DNA of 64,000 nucleotides from Prorocentrum cordatum (Eukaryota > Sar > Dinophyceae > Prorocentrales > Prorocentraceae), in assembly GCA_963575745.1 (NCBI GenBank), contig CAUYUJ010019932.1:43501-107500 (forward strand), written 5' to 3'. Made by a program: the position numbers and the translations under genes. The notes below the pieces were generated by a model. It was given only the letters and a program-made list of their open reading frames with translations, searched no databases and was not told the origin of the DNA. Numbering within the stretch: position 1 is the first letter of the stretch; every line of letters begins with the position of its first letter. Positions 30,831 to 43,190 of the stretch are shown here, piece by piece.

Positions 30831-32245
30831 AGGTTCGATGGGAGGCGGAAGGTCGCAACTCGTCCGTGGAAAATTGAAATGCCTTGGACGCCTGCGGACA
30901 TCTACGGCTTGCAGGAAGCTCCTCGTCGCAACGGCTTGATATGCATCTAAGATCCTGCGGAGGATCTTCGGGAATGAATGCAAGCCGGGTGTCGAAGCAC
31001 AGGTGCAATGATCCAGCGCTACGGGCAGTAGTGCCGCATTGCGGCGTTCCAAGCCTCAGCTGGGATTGTCTCGACGTGTCGAACGTCGTGCGCGCTGCTC
31101 TCACACGCCCTTGTAGCGTGCTTTTGACCAAAACTGTTTCGGCCTGCCCTGGAGGCGCCTGCCGGCCGACGGACGCAGGTCCACACAGGACGGCTGGGAA
31201 ACCGCGCGCCGCGCCGGATGATCGTCCAGGTGCCTAGCGCTCTGCGCAATAAATACACACGTGCCAATGCAGATAGACCGAGTCGAGGGTGGTCCGCGGG
31301 CCATGTCCAGAACTACGCCGTGCGCGGTATCCTCACAAAGTTGTCTCAAGCGCCTCGCGTAGAAACTGCCAGCTTTGGCGAACTCGTGTTTCTGCATTTT
31401 TGTGCGCCGCGTGCAAGCAATGCAACAGCTTTGTCTGCAAGCACGCATCGAACATCTCCGCAAACCCGTGAGGGCGCAATGGGACCAGACTCGGGCCCGG
31501 ATGTCGGGCTCGGAACTGGCACAACCGAATAGCCTGTCCACCCCAGAAGCAAAGGATCCATCGGCCGCCCATACATTCACAAAATAAGACAAAGGGTCCT
31601 TTACGGAATCTGGGCGCCGTCTGGATTCGTCACGACGCGTGGCCATGCCGACGGATTGACAGCAATTAGAACTTCCCAGTTGAGTTTGCGGCCGGAGTTC
31701 GCGCCAGCGGCAGCTGTAGCCACCATGCGAGGCTGCGCACGCCTCGCGCTCGTGGCCGCGATGAGGGAACCATCGGCGTACAAAAGCTCCTCCGCGTCTC
31801 CTACGCGGTCCCTTAACATGCCCCTACGTCGCGCAGCAGCACGGTCATCGCCATGGCGAATAGAAGAGGAAAGAGAGGACAACCTTAGCAAATTCCAGCG
31901 CGCTGCTCGCGGTTCATGGAGTTTGGGTCAGCCTCGCGAACCACGAGCTCCATGCCCGAGTAGATGGCTCGAATCATTGCCCACATTTTCTCTGGGGCTC
32001 CGAAGCGCTGCAACGTTTTCAGCAGAGGCGTCGGCAAGACGCTATCAACCGCCGTGGCCCAGTTCGAAGTGGCCCTTTGCGCTCGCCCATGTCTCCTCCA
32101 GCCGTCGGTCGGCCAGGAAAATGACGTCCGCAGCACCGTGGCGCCATCTGAAGCCAAACTGGGTGGCCCAGGCGCGGCCCTCGGCGATGGCGCCACTCAA
32201 CCGGGCGGAGGAAGAGACAAGACAAGACAAGACAAGAGCCCGCGT
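30830..32245 (-). pseudogene. degenerate LINE reverse transcriptase (LINE-3)
   Basis: Minus strand. Pieces in shifting frames follow the order of a non-LTR reverse transcriptase: TQFGFRWRHGAADVIFLADR near 32165, NWATAVDS (motif A with the usual first aspartate as asparagine) near 32064, LLKTLQRFGAPEKMW and IRAIYSGMELVVRE, RAGIC then a TAA stop then GCPLS near 31885 (motif B), and ELLYADGSLIAAT near 31775 (motif C, YADD changed to YADG). LNWEVLIAV and NPDGAQIP follow near 31670-31615, then FPKILRRILDAYQA near 30970. Several frameshifts, two altered catalytic residues and internal stops make it long dead. No endonuclease is attached. Confidence 0.75.
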
Positions 32246-32299
32246 CGAGGCACGTACGAGCGTGCGGCGGGAAGGCGCCGGGGCGCCGGAATAGGCTGG

Positions 32300-32960
32300 C
32301 CGCTCAGAAGCCGGGGTCGGGAAATGGCAGCCGGGTCGGACAGATGGGGGCGGGTGCTGGAGCCGCAGTCGGAGAAGAAGAACCACGCGTACCGCCACAG
32401 CCGGATACATGTGACCAGAGTCGGGACCATCGTCGGAAAGATGGAGACAAGAATCGGGGCTGGAGTCGGAGAGATGGGATAGGACCTGGAGTCTGAAAGT
32501 TGGGGCCCGGAGTCGGAGCCGGAGTCGGAGATACGAGATGGGAGACCCGGGGTCGGAGAGATGGGGCCCCAAGTCGGAGCCGGAATCGGAAGGGTGCGAT
32601 GGGAAAGCCGGAGTCGGAAAGATGAGAGTTGGAGGTGGAGCCGGAATCGGAAGGATGCGATGGGAGAGCCGGAGTCGGGAAGACGGGGGCCGGAGTCGGA
32701 GCCGGGGCCGGAGAGACAAAGAACTGCCGCCACAGTCGGGGAATCGGGAGTCGCGTCAGCGAGCTGATGGGGAATCGTGCCGGAGTCGGGGACACAGCAG
32801 CCGGAGTCGGGGAGACGGGGTCGAGCATTGGAGCTGGAGTCGGACGGGCGGGAGCTGGAGTCGGAGAGACAAGAGCCGGAGTCGGACAGGTGGAACCAGA
32901 GTTGGAGAGAGACGAGTTGGAGGTGGCGAGGCGGGGGCCGGAGTCGGAAAGACAGGTTGG
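32300..32960. repeat. GGAGTCGGA minisatellite
   Basis: Units of GAGTCGGAGCCGGAGTCGG, GAGAGATGGG and GGGGCCGGAGTCGGA recur at about 25-45 bases. It sits exactly between the 5' side of LINE-3 and the 3' end of LINE-1, and the LINE-1 frame runs open into it as serine/proline-rich translation. Confidence 0.85.
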
Positions 32961-32984
32961 GGCACCACATATGGTGAAGGTCTG

Positions 32985-35900
32985 CGCACAAACCCTCCCT
33001 CGAGAGTTCCCCACGCCGTCGTGGAAGCAATGGAAAATAATTGCGTTGGTGTGATGGATGATGGAGAGGATGGTGACGTCATGAAATCTGGTAAGATTGT
33101 CGTCGTCGCTGCGGCGTCGCACGCTGCGCGCAAATACTGTCGCAAGTCGTGGGTCCATCTGAGTTTGGGCCGCCCTGTTCTGCGGGTAGCGTTGTATCGG
33201 AGATCTAGTTCCGGCGTCCACTTTAAAGCCAGTGTCGCCCATTCGGCGGCCTCCGTTGTTGCCAGGTGTTGCACCCATCTCCATCTCCGTCGTCGTAGTA
33301 ACGTTCTCCAGTCATCGATATTGAGCCGTTTCAGACACTCCTCCGCGGCACGCGTGGATCGCCGGATCCAATCCGCCCACGGTTCTTCAACTTCTCCCTG
33401 AGGCATATCATACGTCGTCGAGGAAGGCGAAGTAGCGTCGTGATCGTCGTTCTCGCTGTATTTGGCATTGTTTCTGTGTGAGTCGACGCTGGCGCTCTTC
33501 TCAGACGGCACGTCGATGTCGAGAGGGTGTTGCTGCAGCGATTCGGCGGTGTTGGTCATGCGACGCGGCGTGCGCACGATCATCCGTAGCATTTGCCGCT
33601 GAGTCTTCTGTAGTCGTTGCTCCACTTGTTTTGTCGTGGCCAATGCTTCGCACCCGTATAAAACCGCCGGGGTGATCGTTCCATTGAAAAGTCTGAGTCG
33701 TCCGTTGAGAGAGTAGTGCTTGCTTGTTAGTTCAGACTTCAGTGCGTGAAACTTTCTCCATGCCGTTGCGATGCGGTTCTCTATCTCGGTCGCATGATAC
33801 TCGTCGAGTTGCATTTTCCGTCCCAAATACTTTGTGCTCTGATAAGGCGGTAAGATTACTATACTCATACCATTGACGTGACCACGCGTTGGTGGTCGTC
33901 GTGATCTGCACGGCCGGTGTCCGTTGTGCAGAATATTTGTCTTGTCTGGGTGGAGGCAAAGCCCGACCTTTTCTGCTTCTATGCTCAGGTCCCCCAGCAT
34001 TGTTTTGACTTGGTCAAGCGTCCCAGCAACCAGGAGAATGTCGTCGGCAAAGCGTAGATTCGTGAGGCGGTCGTTTGTGTGAGTTTCTAAACAGATACCC
34101 ATGTTCTTGGAAGCCCAAGCTTGCTTCACCCGCCGCATCACGTGTTCGGAAACGCAGTTGAACAACAACGAACTCAGCGGGTCGCCTTGTTTTGTCCCGC
34201 GCCGAATTTCAAAGGCTCGGCTATTACGGTCGGTCCTAACCGATGCAGTTTGGTGGTGATAAAGCTTTTACAGCAATTGCGTGTACGCTGGTGGTGTGCC
34301 TTGCTCTGTCAGTGCTTCCCAAATGCTGCTGTGTGTTACGCTGTCGAATGCCTTCTTGAAGTCGACTGCCGCAACGTACAATGGGATCCTCCATTCGTCT
34401 GCGATTTCTTGCAAGATGGTGGTCGTGAAAAGGTGGTCTGTGGTCCTGCGTCCGTGTCTGAAGCCAGCTTGGTCCAGACTCTGTTGGCCACCAAGAATTG
34501 GATAGAGTCGATTGTAGACCAGTCTTGAAAACAGCTTGTAGAGCATTGGGATGGTCGCGATTGGGCGGTAGTTTTGTGCTTGTCGTGGATCTCCCCCTTT
34601 GTGCAAAACCTTGATCACGGTGTGCTGCTAGCTTGTCGGCGTTGGGGTTTCTGGTAGTAGGATGGTGCTCATCAGCAAAAGTAGCGCTTCGTGCAATATG
34701 CCGCCCCCAGACTTCAGCATCTCCGCGACGATTCCGGCGCAGTCGGGTGCTTTGTTGGTTTTCAGCTGTCGCAGTGCTGTGTGTAGCTCTTCTGTTGTGA
34801 ACGCTGGAACAGCTTCTCGTGGTAGACCTTTGAAGGCGTCTGGCAAGACATCGGCCTGCTTGTGGATGTCGTCGTAAACCTGCACGTAGAAAGTGGCAAA
34901 CACGTCTGCGATACATTGCCGGTCGGAATGGTCGTGCCCGTCCTTATCTGTCATGCTTGGAATGAGCTCCCCGCCTTTGTAAGTTTTCACACCGCTGATG
35001 TTCTTCAAATTCTTGTAATCAGTCAAAATGCGGTTGATCGTGCCTCGGCGGGTTGCTCGTTTGAGTGCTCGGGCTTCCCGGCGGATCCGTTTGTTGAGCT
35101 GGTTTCGGATTGTCGTCTCCGTGGTCGGTGTCTCGCGCCGTTGCCGCAGAAATTGTGTCAGCGCAGCGTTCGATGAAGCAGCGGTCGGGGAATCATCTGT
35201 AGGAGAGGGCTGGACTTGGGTAAGCGCGTCTGCCAACAATTGTTCTATTTGTTCGCACTGTAGTTGGAGCCGGGCGTCGAGCAGACGTGAGTCTCTGATT
35301 GTCTTATCGAGGTGCTGCTTGTGCTCAGGGACATTTGGCGGTGGCCAGTGGGGTCGTTGCCGTCGTTGCCGTCGGTCACGTATGCGGTCTGAATGTTGCT
35401 CGTGTTGGTCGTGGTCACCGTCCGCGCGTCGAGCGGGTATATTGCACGTCGTGCGTAACGCACGGCGATTGGATCCCAAATCTCATGCTGGTGTTGACTC
35501 ACAATCCACTGTGTGGTGCCACAGCCGCTTATCAAATAAAAAGAAATCGATTTGGTGTCGGACCTTTTTTGGCGATGTGTATGTGTACATGCCATCGAGT
35601 TGTTTGTAGAAGAACGTGTTCATAACTCTGAAGCGCTGGTCCGTTGCCCATTGCTTCAACCATTGCCCCCGAGAGTTCATAATGCCAACTCCGTGCTGCC
35701 CAATAATACGCCCATTGTCATCATCGGTTCGTGCGCCGACTCTGGCATTGAAGTCACCACCAATAACCGTCACTAAATTGTCACTGCGTGCTTCTTTGTG
35801 TACCTGCGCAAGTTCGTCATACAATTTCTGTACATGTTTGTCGCCGTAGCCTCCATGAGGGAAGTAAGCCGATACCAAACGTAATTTCATACTTTGCACC

Positions 35901-36080
35901 ACAACGTCCGCATAGCACATTCTTTCGCTGACCCTCTGAAATCTAAAAACTCGCCGACCCCATCGCCGGTTGACCAATATGGCAACACCCCTGCAGTTTT
36001 TTGTGCAACCAGAGCCCAGCCTGGAGCTGATACACTGGCCTGCAGTTGCCGCACAGCGTAGCGTCTCCCTTCTTGCATAA
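32985..36080 (-). mobile_element. non-LTR retrotransposon LINE-1, nearly complete, 5' truncated
   Basis: Minus-strand LINE with an apurinic-type endonuclease, linker, reverse transcriptase and a C-terminal region, about 3.1 kb. The 3' boundary falls where the protein-like frame meets the GGAGTCGGA minisatellite, and no poly(A) tail is visible. The 5' boundary is uncertain: the endonuclease lacks its first motifs (no asparagine motif, no QE motif), and upstream DNA belongs to another LINE fragment. LINE-2 and LINE-3 lie on the same strand on either side, so the locus is a LINE cluster. No target-site duplication could be recognised. Confidence 0.85.
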
Positions 36081-36190
36081 ATAAAGAATTGTGCAAAGAA
36101 TCTGGCGCACCGCCTTGGCCCCAACATCGCCGGCACAATCCTACGGCTTACGTTCTCGCCGAAAGACCGTGGGCGCAGACCGCTTTCCAA
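33000..36190 (-). pseudogene. LINE-1 endonuclease-reverse transcriptase ORF with three stops
   Basis: Endonuclease: CRGVAILVN, LRLVSAYFPHGG, VIGGDFNARVG (about 35763-35731; GDFN metal-binding motif) and HQIDFFLFD (about 35557-35531). Linker: LTQFLRQRRETPTTE, LNKRIRREARALKR. Reverse transcriptase: FTTEELHTALRQLKTNKAPD (about 34810), VLHKGGDPRQAQNYRPI, QAGFRHGRRTTDHLF, AAVDFKKAFDSV (motif A, about 34372-34337), GTKQGDPLSSLLF (motif B, about 34200), LRFADDILLVA (motif C, about 34057-34025; FADD) and STKYLGRKMQLDEYH. C-terminal: RRRRWRWVQHLAT and RTGRPKLRWTHDL. All pieces lie in one frame. TGA at 35483-35485, TAG at 34628-34630 and TAA at 34268-34270 interrupt it; I see no frameshift. Catalytic aspartates are retained, so this copy died late or is very young. 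Confidence 0.85.
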
Positions 36191-36940
36191 AAATCGCCGG
36201 AGATGCCGTCACAGGGGATGTCGTCACCATCGGCGTGGTTTCCCGCTCTGCCCACTGCACCTCCCTCAAAAAATCCGGCAACGTGTCCCCACGGGCCTCG
36301 GAATCAACCAGGTCGCCGTAAAGATCGCGAAGCTTGCCCTGCTTCCTCCAGGCACCTTCAACCAATCGTCGCACCTGGTCCCAGTCGCCCGTCGCCAAGA
36401 AGTGTTCGAGCCACTCCGCCCTGTCCGTGTTCACGGACCTCTTCCAAGACGTAATCTTAGGCGCCTCTCTTCGTCCAGGTTGCTGCGTGCCCTGGCCTCG
36501 GTACGTTTCTCCACGAAAGACATGGTGCGGTCCGAGATCCATGGCTTCTGCCGCGGCGGTAGCGCAGGAGGCAGTACGGCGGCTGCCTCTTTGAAAAGAG
36601 CCACGGCTGCATGTCGATGTCGTTGCCAGCGGTGTCGCCCACGTCCGCGGCCTTGATCTCGTCGGCGACGGCCGCAGCGAGACGGTTGGCATGTCCTGGC
36701 AGCCGGAATGCCTGCAAGTCGGGCCGAGGCGTCTGCTCTCGGCAGACCTCGATAGGCACCATAGTATCCATGCCCGCCTGCACGAGAAAGTGGTGGGACG
36801 ACAATTTCAAACCTATGGTGCCCCGCTGATTGCAAATAGGCAGCCCAGCTCTGCGAAACCAGAACCAAGTCGACCTGGCTGAAGACAATCAGGGTGGACC
36901 GATGATCGAAGAGGGTTTGGAGGATCCAGGATCGCAGAAA
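36171..36940 (-). pseudogene. LINE-2 fragment: endonuclease end and linker
   Basis: Minus strand, read in three successive frames: SQVDLVLVSQSWAAYLQSAG (about 36890-36830), the final endonuclease motif; then SSHHFLVQAGMDTMVPIEV (about 36805-36745); then ITSWKRSVNTDRAEWLEHFL, DWDQVRRLVEGAWRKQGKLR and LPDFLREVQWAERE (about 36455-36230), the linker that precedes the reverse transcriptase. The fragment stops where LINE-1 begins, so LINE-1 may have inserted here or recombination joined the two. LINE-2 differs in sequence from LINE-1. A longer minus frame upstream to 38176 has no recognisable LINE content. Confidence 0.65.
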
Positions 36941-37800
36941 AGAGGAAATGGAGGGGTGACGAGCATGGGCAGCGTGGAAGAGGGAGAGGGTGGGGAGGGA
37001 ACGGGGAAGTGGGTGAGGGGCAAGAGGACTGGGATGCGGCGGAAGAAACTGAGGGACGAGGGAGGTGAGGACGAAAAGAGGCCATCCCTCCCGCCCGTCC
37101 GCGCATGCCAGGTCGCGGCCGTCACCACCTGACGCGCGCGCGGGATGCACCCTCAGGATAGGACAGCACATCGAGCCACATCCACACTGACACAGTGCGC
37201 TGCGTGGCATAAACTGCAGTGCTTCCCGACACACCGCTTCGGCACGCATCCTCGTGTCTGAGATGCGCGTCGCCCTGGACAGTGTCACGCTAAAATGCGC
37301 GTCATCGATCAGATTGCACCAATGTCGATTGTACCGAACCGCGTTACGGAGAACTGCGACCGAGGTATTGTCTCGCAGCGCTGAGCAACGCGCAGTGACG
37401 AGCCATGACATTGCGCGACGTCGCGGCTGTCTCTCCAACATGGCACACCACGACGTACACACATATACATGCGATGCCGATGGATGGTCGACAGGGCTTT
37501 GAGTAGCATGCAGTGAGACTGCTGCGCGCATCACGGCTTCGTCTTTTTGCTTGTATATCTGTGGCACAGGAGAGCAACGAACCAGGTCAATGCCCAAAGG
37601 GCCTGCCCACTGCCACCCTGATGCGGTCCTTGCGGGTGGAGGGCTATACGCGATGGGATTGACATGTCGTGCGAAAGGAAACGCGAATGCTGACACACGA
37701 ACCGCTGGGAAGATGTCATCGGCATCGGCGAATCTGCTGACATGCCAAGGCCTCGAGGAGGCCTCCGAACCCCTAGCCGGGGGTGGGCAGCACCACCTGT
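36941..37800. other. GA-rich then ordinary DNA, nothing recognised
   Basis: 36941-37095 is GGGA/GAGG-rich. 37100-37800 is ordinary-composition DNA. A 581-codon minus frame covers the whole interval, but its translation has no recognised domain except the LINE-2 piece at its end. Confidence 0.4.
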
Positions 37801-38650
37801 GGACCCCAGGACGGTGCGGAGACAGACCGTGAGGCCACCCCGGGATCCTCGAAGACCTCACCGCACGCTCCGCCACCGCACGGCCTGGGGACCTTGAAGG
37901 CCCCAGCCGCCCGAGACACCCTTGGAGAACGACCCGAGTCCCAAAACCGTGCGGTGACACCGAACTCTCCATCGACTCACCACACCGTCCAGGGGCCCTT
38001 GGGGGGAAATCCCGTGCGCGGGCGCAGACCCGCCGAACAAGGGCGGCTGCGACACCGCCTCGAGCAGGCAGCAAGAACCCCCCCCCCCAGAGGCCCAACT
38101 CGCCCCAACACCTGCGGAGCAGCGGTGCACGGTGCATTCTCGCTGGTTCGCTTCCGATGGGCCTCGGAAGCTTCAACCTGTCCCAAGGACCCCCCCTCCG
38201 ATCTAGCCGCTACCGCCCCCAGGACCCTCCCCTCGGAACCCTCCCCGGACCCCCCCCCCCACGGGACCGCTCCAGGCACCCCCCCATGAGTATTTCGACT
38301 ATGTCGCATCTCGCTTCCCGCGAGCTGCGCGGCGTGGCACCCCAGAGGAGAAGGAGGAGGACCTAAAGGATCGAGGAGGGAGGAGGCCACAGACGGAGCC
38401 CCCCGGATCGGCGGCACTGGCCGGAGGCCAGGTCAATGCGGAGAAGAGCCCACAGGGGCTTCAGGAGTCTCCCAAGAGGCCACGCTTCTGCCTCTCCGAG
38501 GTGGGTGCCTCGAGCCCCCCCCCCCCGAGGAGCCACAGGAGTTCCCACGGACCTCCCGAAGCAGCCCCAAGAGGGTCCCAGGGAGACTCTCAGCGTACGA
38601 GACGGCCCAAGAGGGGCCGAGAGGGCCCCAAGAGCCCTTCAGATGGCTCT
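37800..38650 (+). repeat. degenerate CCCCAGGAC / CCCCAAGAGG texture
   Basis: GGACCCCAGGACGG, GGACCTTGAAGGCCCC, GAGGCCTCCG and, later, GCCCCAAGAGGGTCCC, GGCCCAAGAGGGGCC and GGCCCCAAGAGCCC recur without strict period. The last 150 bases are closest to the 11.7 kb block. Confidence 0.45.
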
Positions 38651-38667
38651 TAGCATTGGACATATGT

Positions 38668-38752
38668 GTAGGCCTCCTCCTCCTCCTCCTGCTCCTCCTA
38701 CGTTTCCTCTCCCTCCGCGTTCCTCTCCCATTCCTCTTCTCCTCCTTCGACG
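38668..38752. repeat. short CTC-rich tract
   Basis: CCTCCTCCTCCTCCTGCTCC and CCATTCCTCTTCTCCTCC. Confidence 0.7.
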
Positions 38753-38809
38753 AAGATGCCCCGAACACCTAAATACAAGCAACGAAAAAACAATGAAGCA
38801 TTATGACAA

Positions 38810-38921
38810 TAACATAAAAAAAACAACAACAACACACCAGTAATCACAGCAACACAACAACAACAACAACAACACAATCACAGCAACAGCAACAGCAACA
38901 ACAACAACAACAACACCAACA

Positions 38922-38959
<38 letters not shown>

Positions 38960-39345
38960 AGCAACGGTAACAACAGTAACAACAGTAACAACAACAACAA
39001 CAACAACAACAACAGCAGCCACAACACCCACAACAACAACGACGACTAGAACAACCAACACCAACCACACCAACAACAAACAACACCAACACCAACACCA
39101 ACACCAACACCAACAACACCAACCACAACCAAACCCACAACAACAGCTACAACAACAGAAGCAGCAGAAACAACAACAGCAACAATAACGGCAACAACAG
39201 CAACAACAGCAACAACGACAACAACAGCACCAACACCAACAACACGGCCACCACGACCAACCACAACAACAACAACACCAGCAAAAACGCCAGCACCAAC
39301 AACAAACATAACAACAACACCACCACCTACACCAACACCAACAAT
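38810..39345. repeat. (CAA)n microsatellite with (CTA)n core
   Basis: CAACAACAGC, CAACACCAACACC and ACAACAAC words for over 500 bases, with a CTACTA run at 38918-38960. Confidence 0.95.
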
Positions 39346-39589
39346 ATTTACCCGGACACTCTATGATTCTTTGGTTATGCAGCATGCATCATCCATCATG
39401 ATAGCTCCCCCCCTCAGGAAGGATAGCCTCTTGCAACGGGGGGTCGGGTATCCCCTTTCCCAGATGACCCGCCCGAGGAGGACTTGACAGCACCTCTTCC
39501 GAGGCACTTCGGCATCTCCAGCCTGGATGGCACATCGCCTTCGCAATCGCCCTGCACATGCCTTGCTTCTAGGTGCCACCACGCCCGAG
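39346..39589. other. nothing recognised
   Basis: Ordinary DNA between microsatellite blocks. Confidence 0.35.
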
Positions 39590-39770
39590 TTGCCTAAAAC
39601 CTCTGGGAGGGGCCCCACAACCCCTGGGAGAGCCCCCGCAGCCCCTTGGACAGCATCTGGCGCCCCGTGGAGAGCCCCCAGAATCTTTTAGAAGCTTCAG
39701 GACACCTGTGGGAAACATGAGGGCCCCTGGGAGACGCTTAAAAATTGACCTGGAGGATCTCAGGGCATCG
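39590..39770 (+). repeat. degenerate CCCCTGGGAGAGCC repeat
   Basis: CTCTGGGAGGGGCCCC, CCCCTGGGAGAGCCCC, CCCCGTGGAGAGCCCC and GGCCCCTGGGAGACGC recur at about 30-40 bases. Confidence 0.6.
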
Positions 39771-39885
39771 TGAAGGAGGCCTGGGAGCATTTTTGGAAAA
39801 GCATGGGTCGGAGGAGCTTCTGGGCCTGAGGGAAGGAAGAAGAGGAGGGAGCAAGAGGAGGAGGGAGGAGAAGGGAAAACGAGGG

Positions 39886-42050
<2,165 letters not shown>

Positions 42051-42264
42051 AGTGGCAAACCACGAGTTCTGGCGCAGTCTTACCGTTCCCCGTACGAGGG
42101 GGCACGTCCACGGGGGTGCCAGCTTAGGGGGGGCAGCTTCGGGCTGGAATCGGCGACAACGCCGCTGATAGATCGGCGATGGCCCTGATGGCGGAACCGC
42201 ACGCTCCCAGGCCGGGCGGGGCATCGGGCCCCTACCAGCGATGAATGCAACAGGGGATATGTTG
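42051..42264. other. nothing recognised
   Basis: Unique-looking 210 bases. GATAGATCGGCGATGGCCCT near 42170 is weakly palindromic. Confidence 0.3.
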
Positions 42265-42560
42265 ACCCCTATCCAAAGCTTCGTGGGTTTTTCGAAAGGA
42301 CCAAGCATGTGGGGTCCAAACCTGGGATGTAGGATGGGGGGCGGTCATCCTCGATGGGGGTGCGTCCGAATAGTCCCCCTGGGGTGTATCCCTTTTACGT
42401 CGCGGCGCGGTAGAAGGAGTACGCACGGGCGCTCTGGCGGGCCGGGAGGCGGCAGGCGCTAATTGTCCGGATCGGGGTGTATCCCAGGGTTTCCCCCCTT
42501 TTCCTGAGCGGCCAAACTTTTCGGGCGGAACTCGGGGATTGGGGGAGAAAAACCGCCTAC
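42265..42560 (+). repeat. family L repeat, copy 2 with internal insertion
   Basis: GTGCGTCCGAATAGTCCC, TGGGGTGTATCCC, GAGCGGCCAAACTTTTCGG and GGGGATTGGGGG follow 24363-24600. About 80 bases between 42395 and 42478 are absent from the other copy and are bounded by two copies of GGGGTGTATCCC. Confidence 0.7.
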
Positions 42561-42570
42561 GACCTATCCT

Positions 42571-42771
42571 TGAGCAGGGACTGACCGTCCCGGCAATGTA
42601 TATAGGCCTACCACGACATGTTCTAAGAACAGGCATGTTCGAATAACCAAAGCAATGTTCTTAGAACACAGACCCGACGCAGTAAAGCACGACGGCCTCA
42701 GCTAGAAGTGATCAAAAAACATCTCGTGCAAGCCACGAAAGGCTCGTAGAACTTTCGTTAGAAGAACAAGC
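42571..42771 (+). mobile_element. family G MITE-like element, copy 1
   Basis: GAGCAGGGACTGACCGTCCC, TATAGGCCTACCACGA, ATGTTCTTAGAACAC, GACCCGACG and CATCTCGTGCAAGCCACGAA follow the family order. The right inverted end is missing and a family A fold-back begins at once. Confidence 0.7.
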
Positions 42772-42930
42772 GTCATAAACATACAGTTTTGGCACTCCGT
42801 GCGGATTGCTTGGATCCACGCTGGACCCCGCTCCCTGGCGCGCGGAGCGCGCCAGGGGCGCCTCTGGCGGGGGGCCCAGCGCGGATCCAAGAAATCCGCG
42901 CGGAGCGCCAAACGTTTATGTTTTTGGCGT
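42772..42930. mobile_element. family A fold-back element, copy 3
   Basis: Arms GTTTTGGCACTCCGTGCGGA / TCCGCGCGGAGCGCCAAACG and TGCTTGGATCCACGCTGG / CCCAGCGCGGATCCAAG pair well. The central stem CCTGGCGCGC with GGA loop is intact. The outer arms carry GGCGCTCCGC where copies 1 and 4 carry GGAGGTCCGC, yet they still pair with each other. Confidence 0.85.
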
Positions 42931-42931
42931 G

Positions 42932-43107
42932 TTGCCACTGCTCGACGATCGTCGCCTCCTCGGCCCACCCTTGGACACTCTCGTTGGCCGCGCCCCGCTC
43001 GAAAAGCTTCGACATGGCCTCCTTCCAGGGCGCTGGCATCCTTATGACACGTGCTGACTGTACTGCTCCCTTCGCCACTGCTCGACGGTCGTCGCCTCCG
43101 AACCGCT
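42932..43107 (-). other. exon-like island with VEQW motif
   Basis: Minus strand, one frame reads MPAPWKEAMSKLFERGAANE then SVQGWAEEATIVEQWQHA, well balanced in composition and unlike repeat translations. The nucleotide motif CCACTGCTCGACGRTCGTCG occurs here twice (42935 and 43073), in different frames, and again at 45510. This weakens a purely coding explanation. No family recognised. Confidence 0.2.
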
Positions 43108-43190
43108 TGAGCAGGGACCGACCGTCCTGGCATTTCTATAGGCCTACCACAACATCTTCTTAGCACCCAAACATGTGTCAAGAATTAGGC
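43108..43190 (+). mobile_element. family G element, 5' fragment (copy 2)
   Basis: GAGCAGGGACCGACCGTCC and CTATAGGCCTACCACAAC, then TTCTTAGCACCC, ending where family I begins. Confidence 0.65.

Noticed and set aside
36431-38176. 581-codon minus-strand frame
   Set aside because: Only the last part, near 36890-36830, resembles LINE-2 endonuclease. The rest has no recognisable motif and other frames are open in parallel, as expected in GC-rich DNA.
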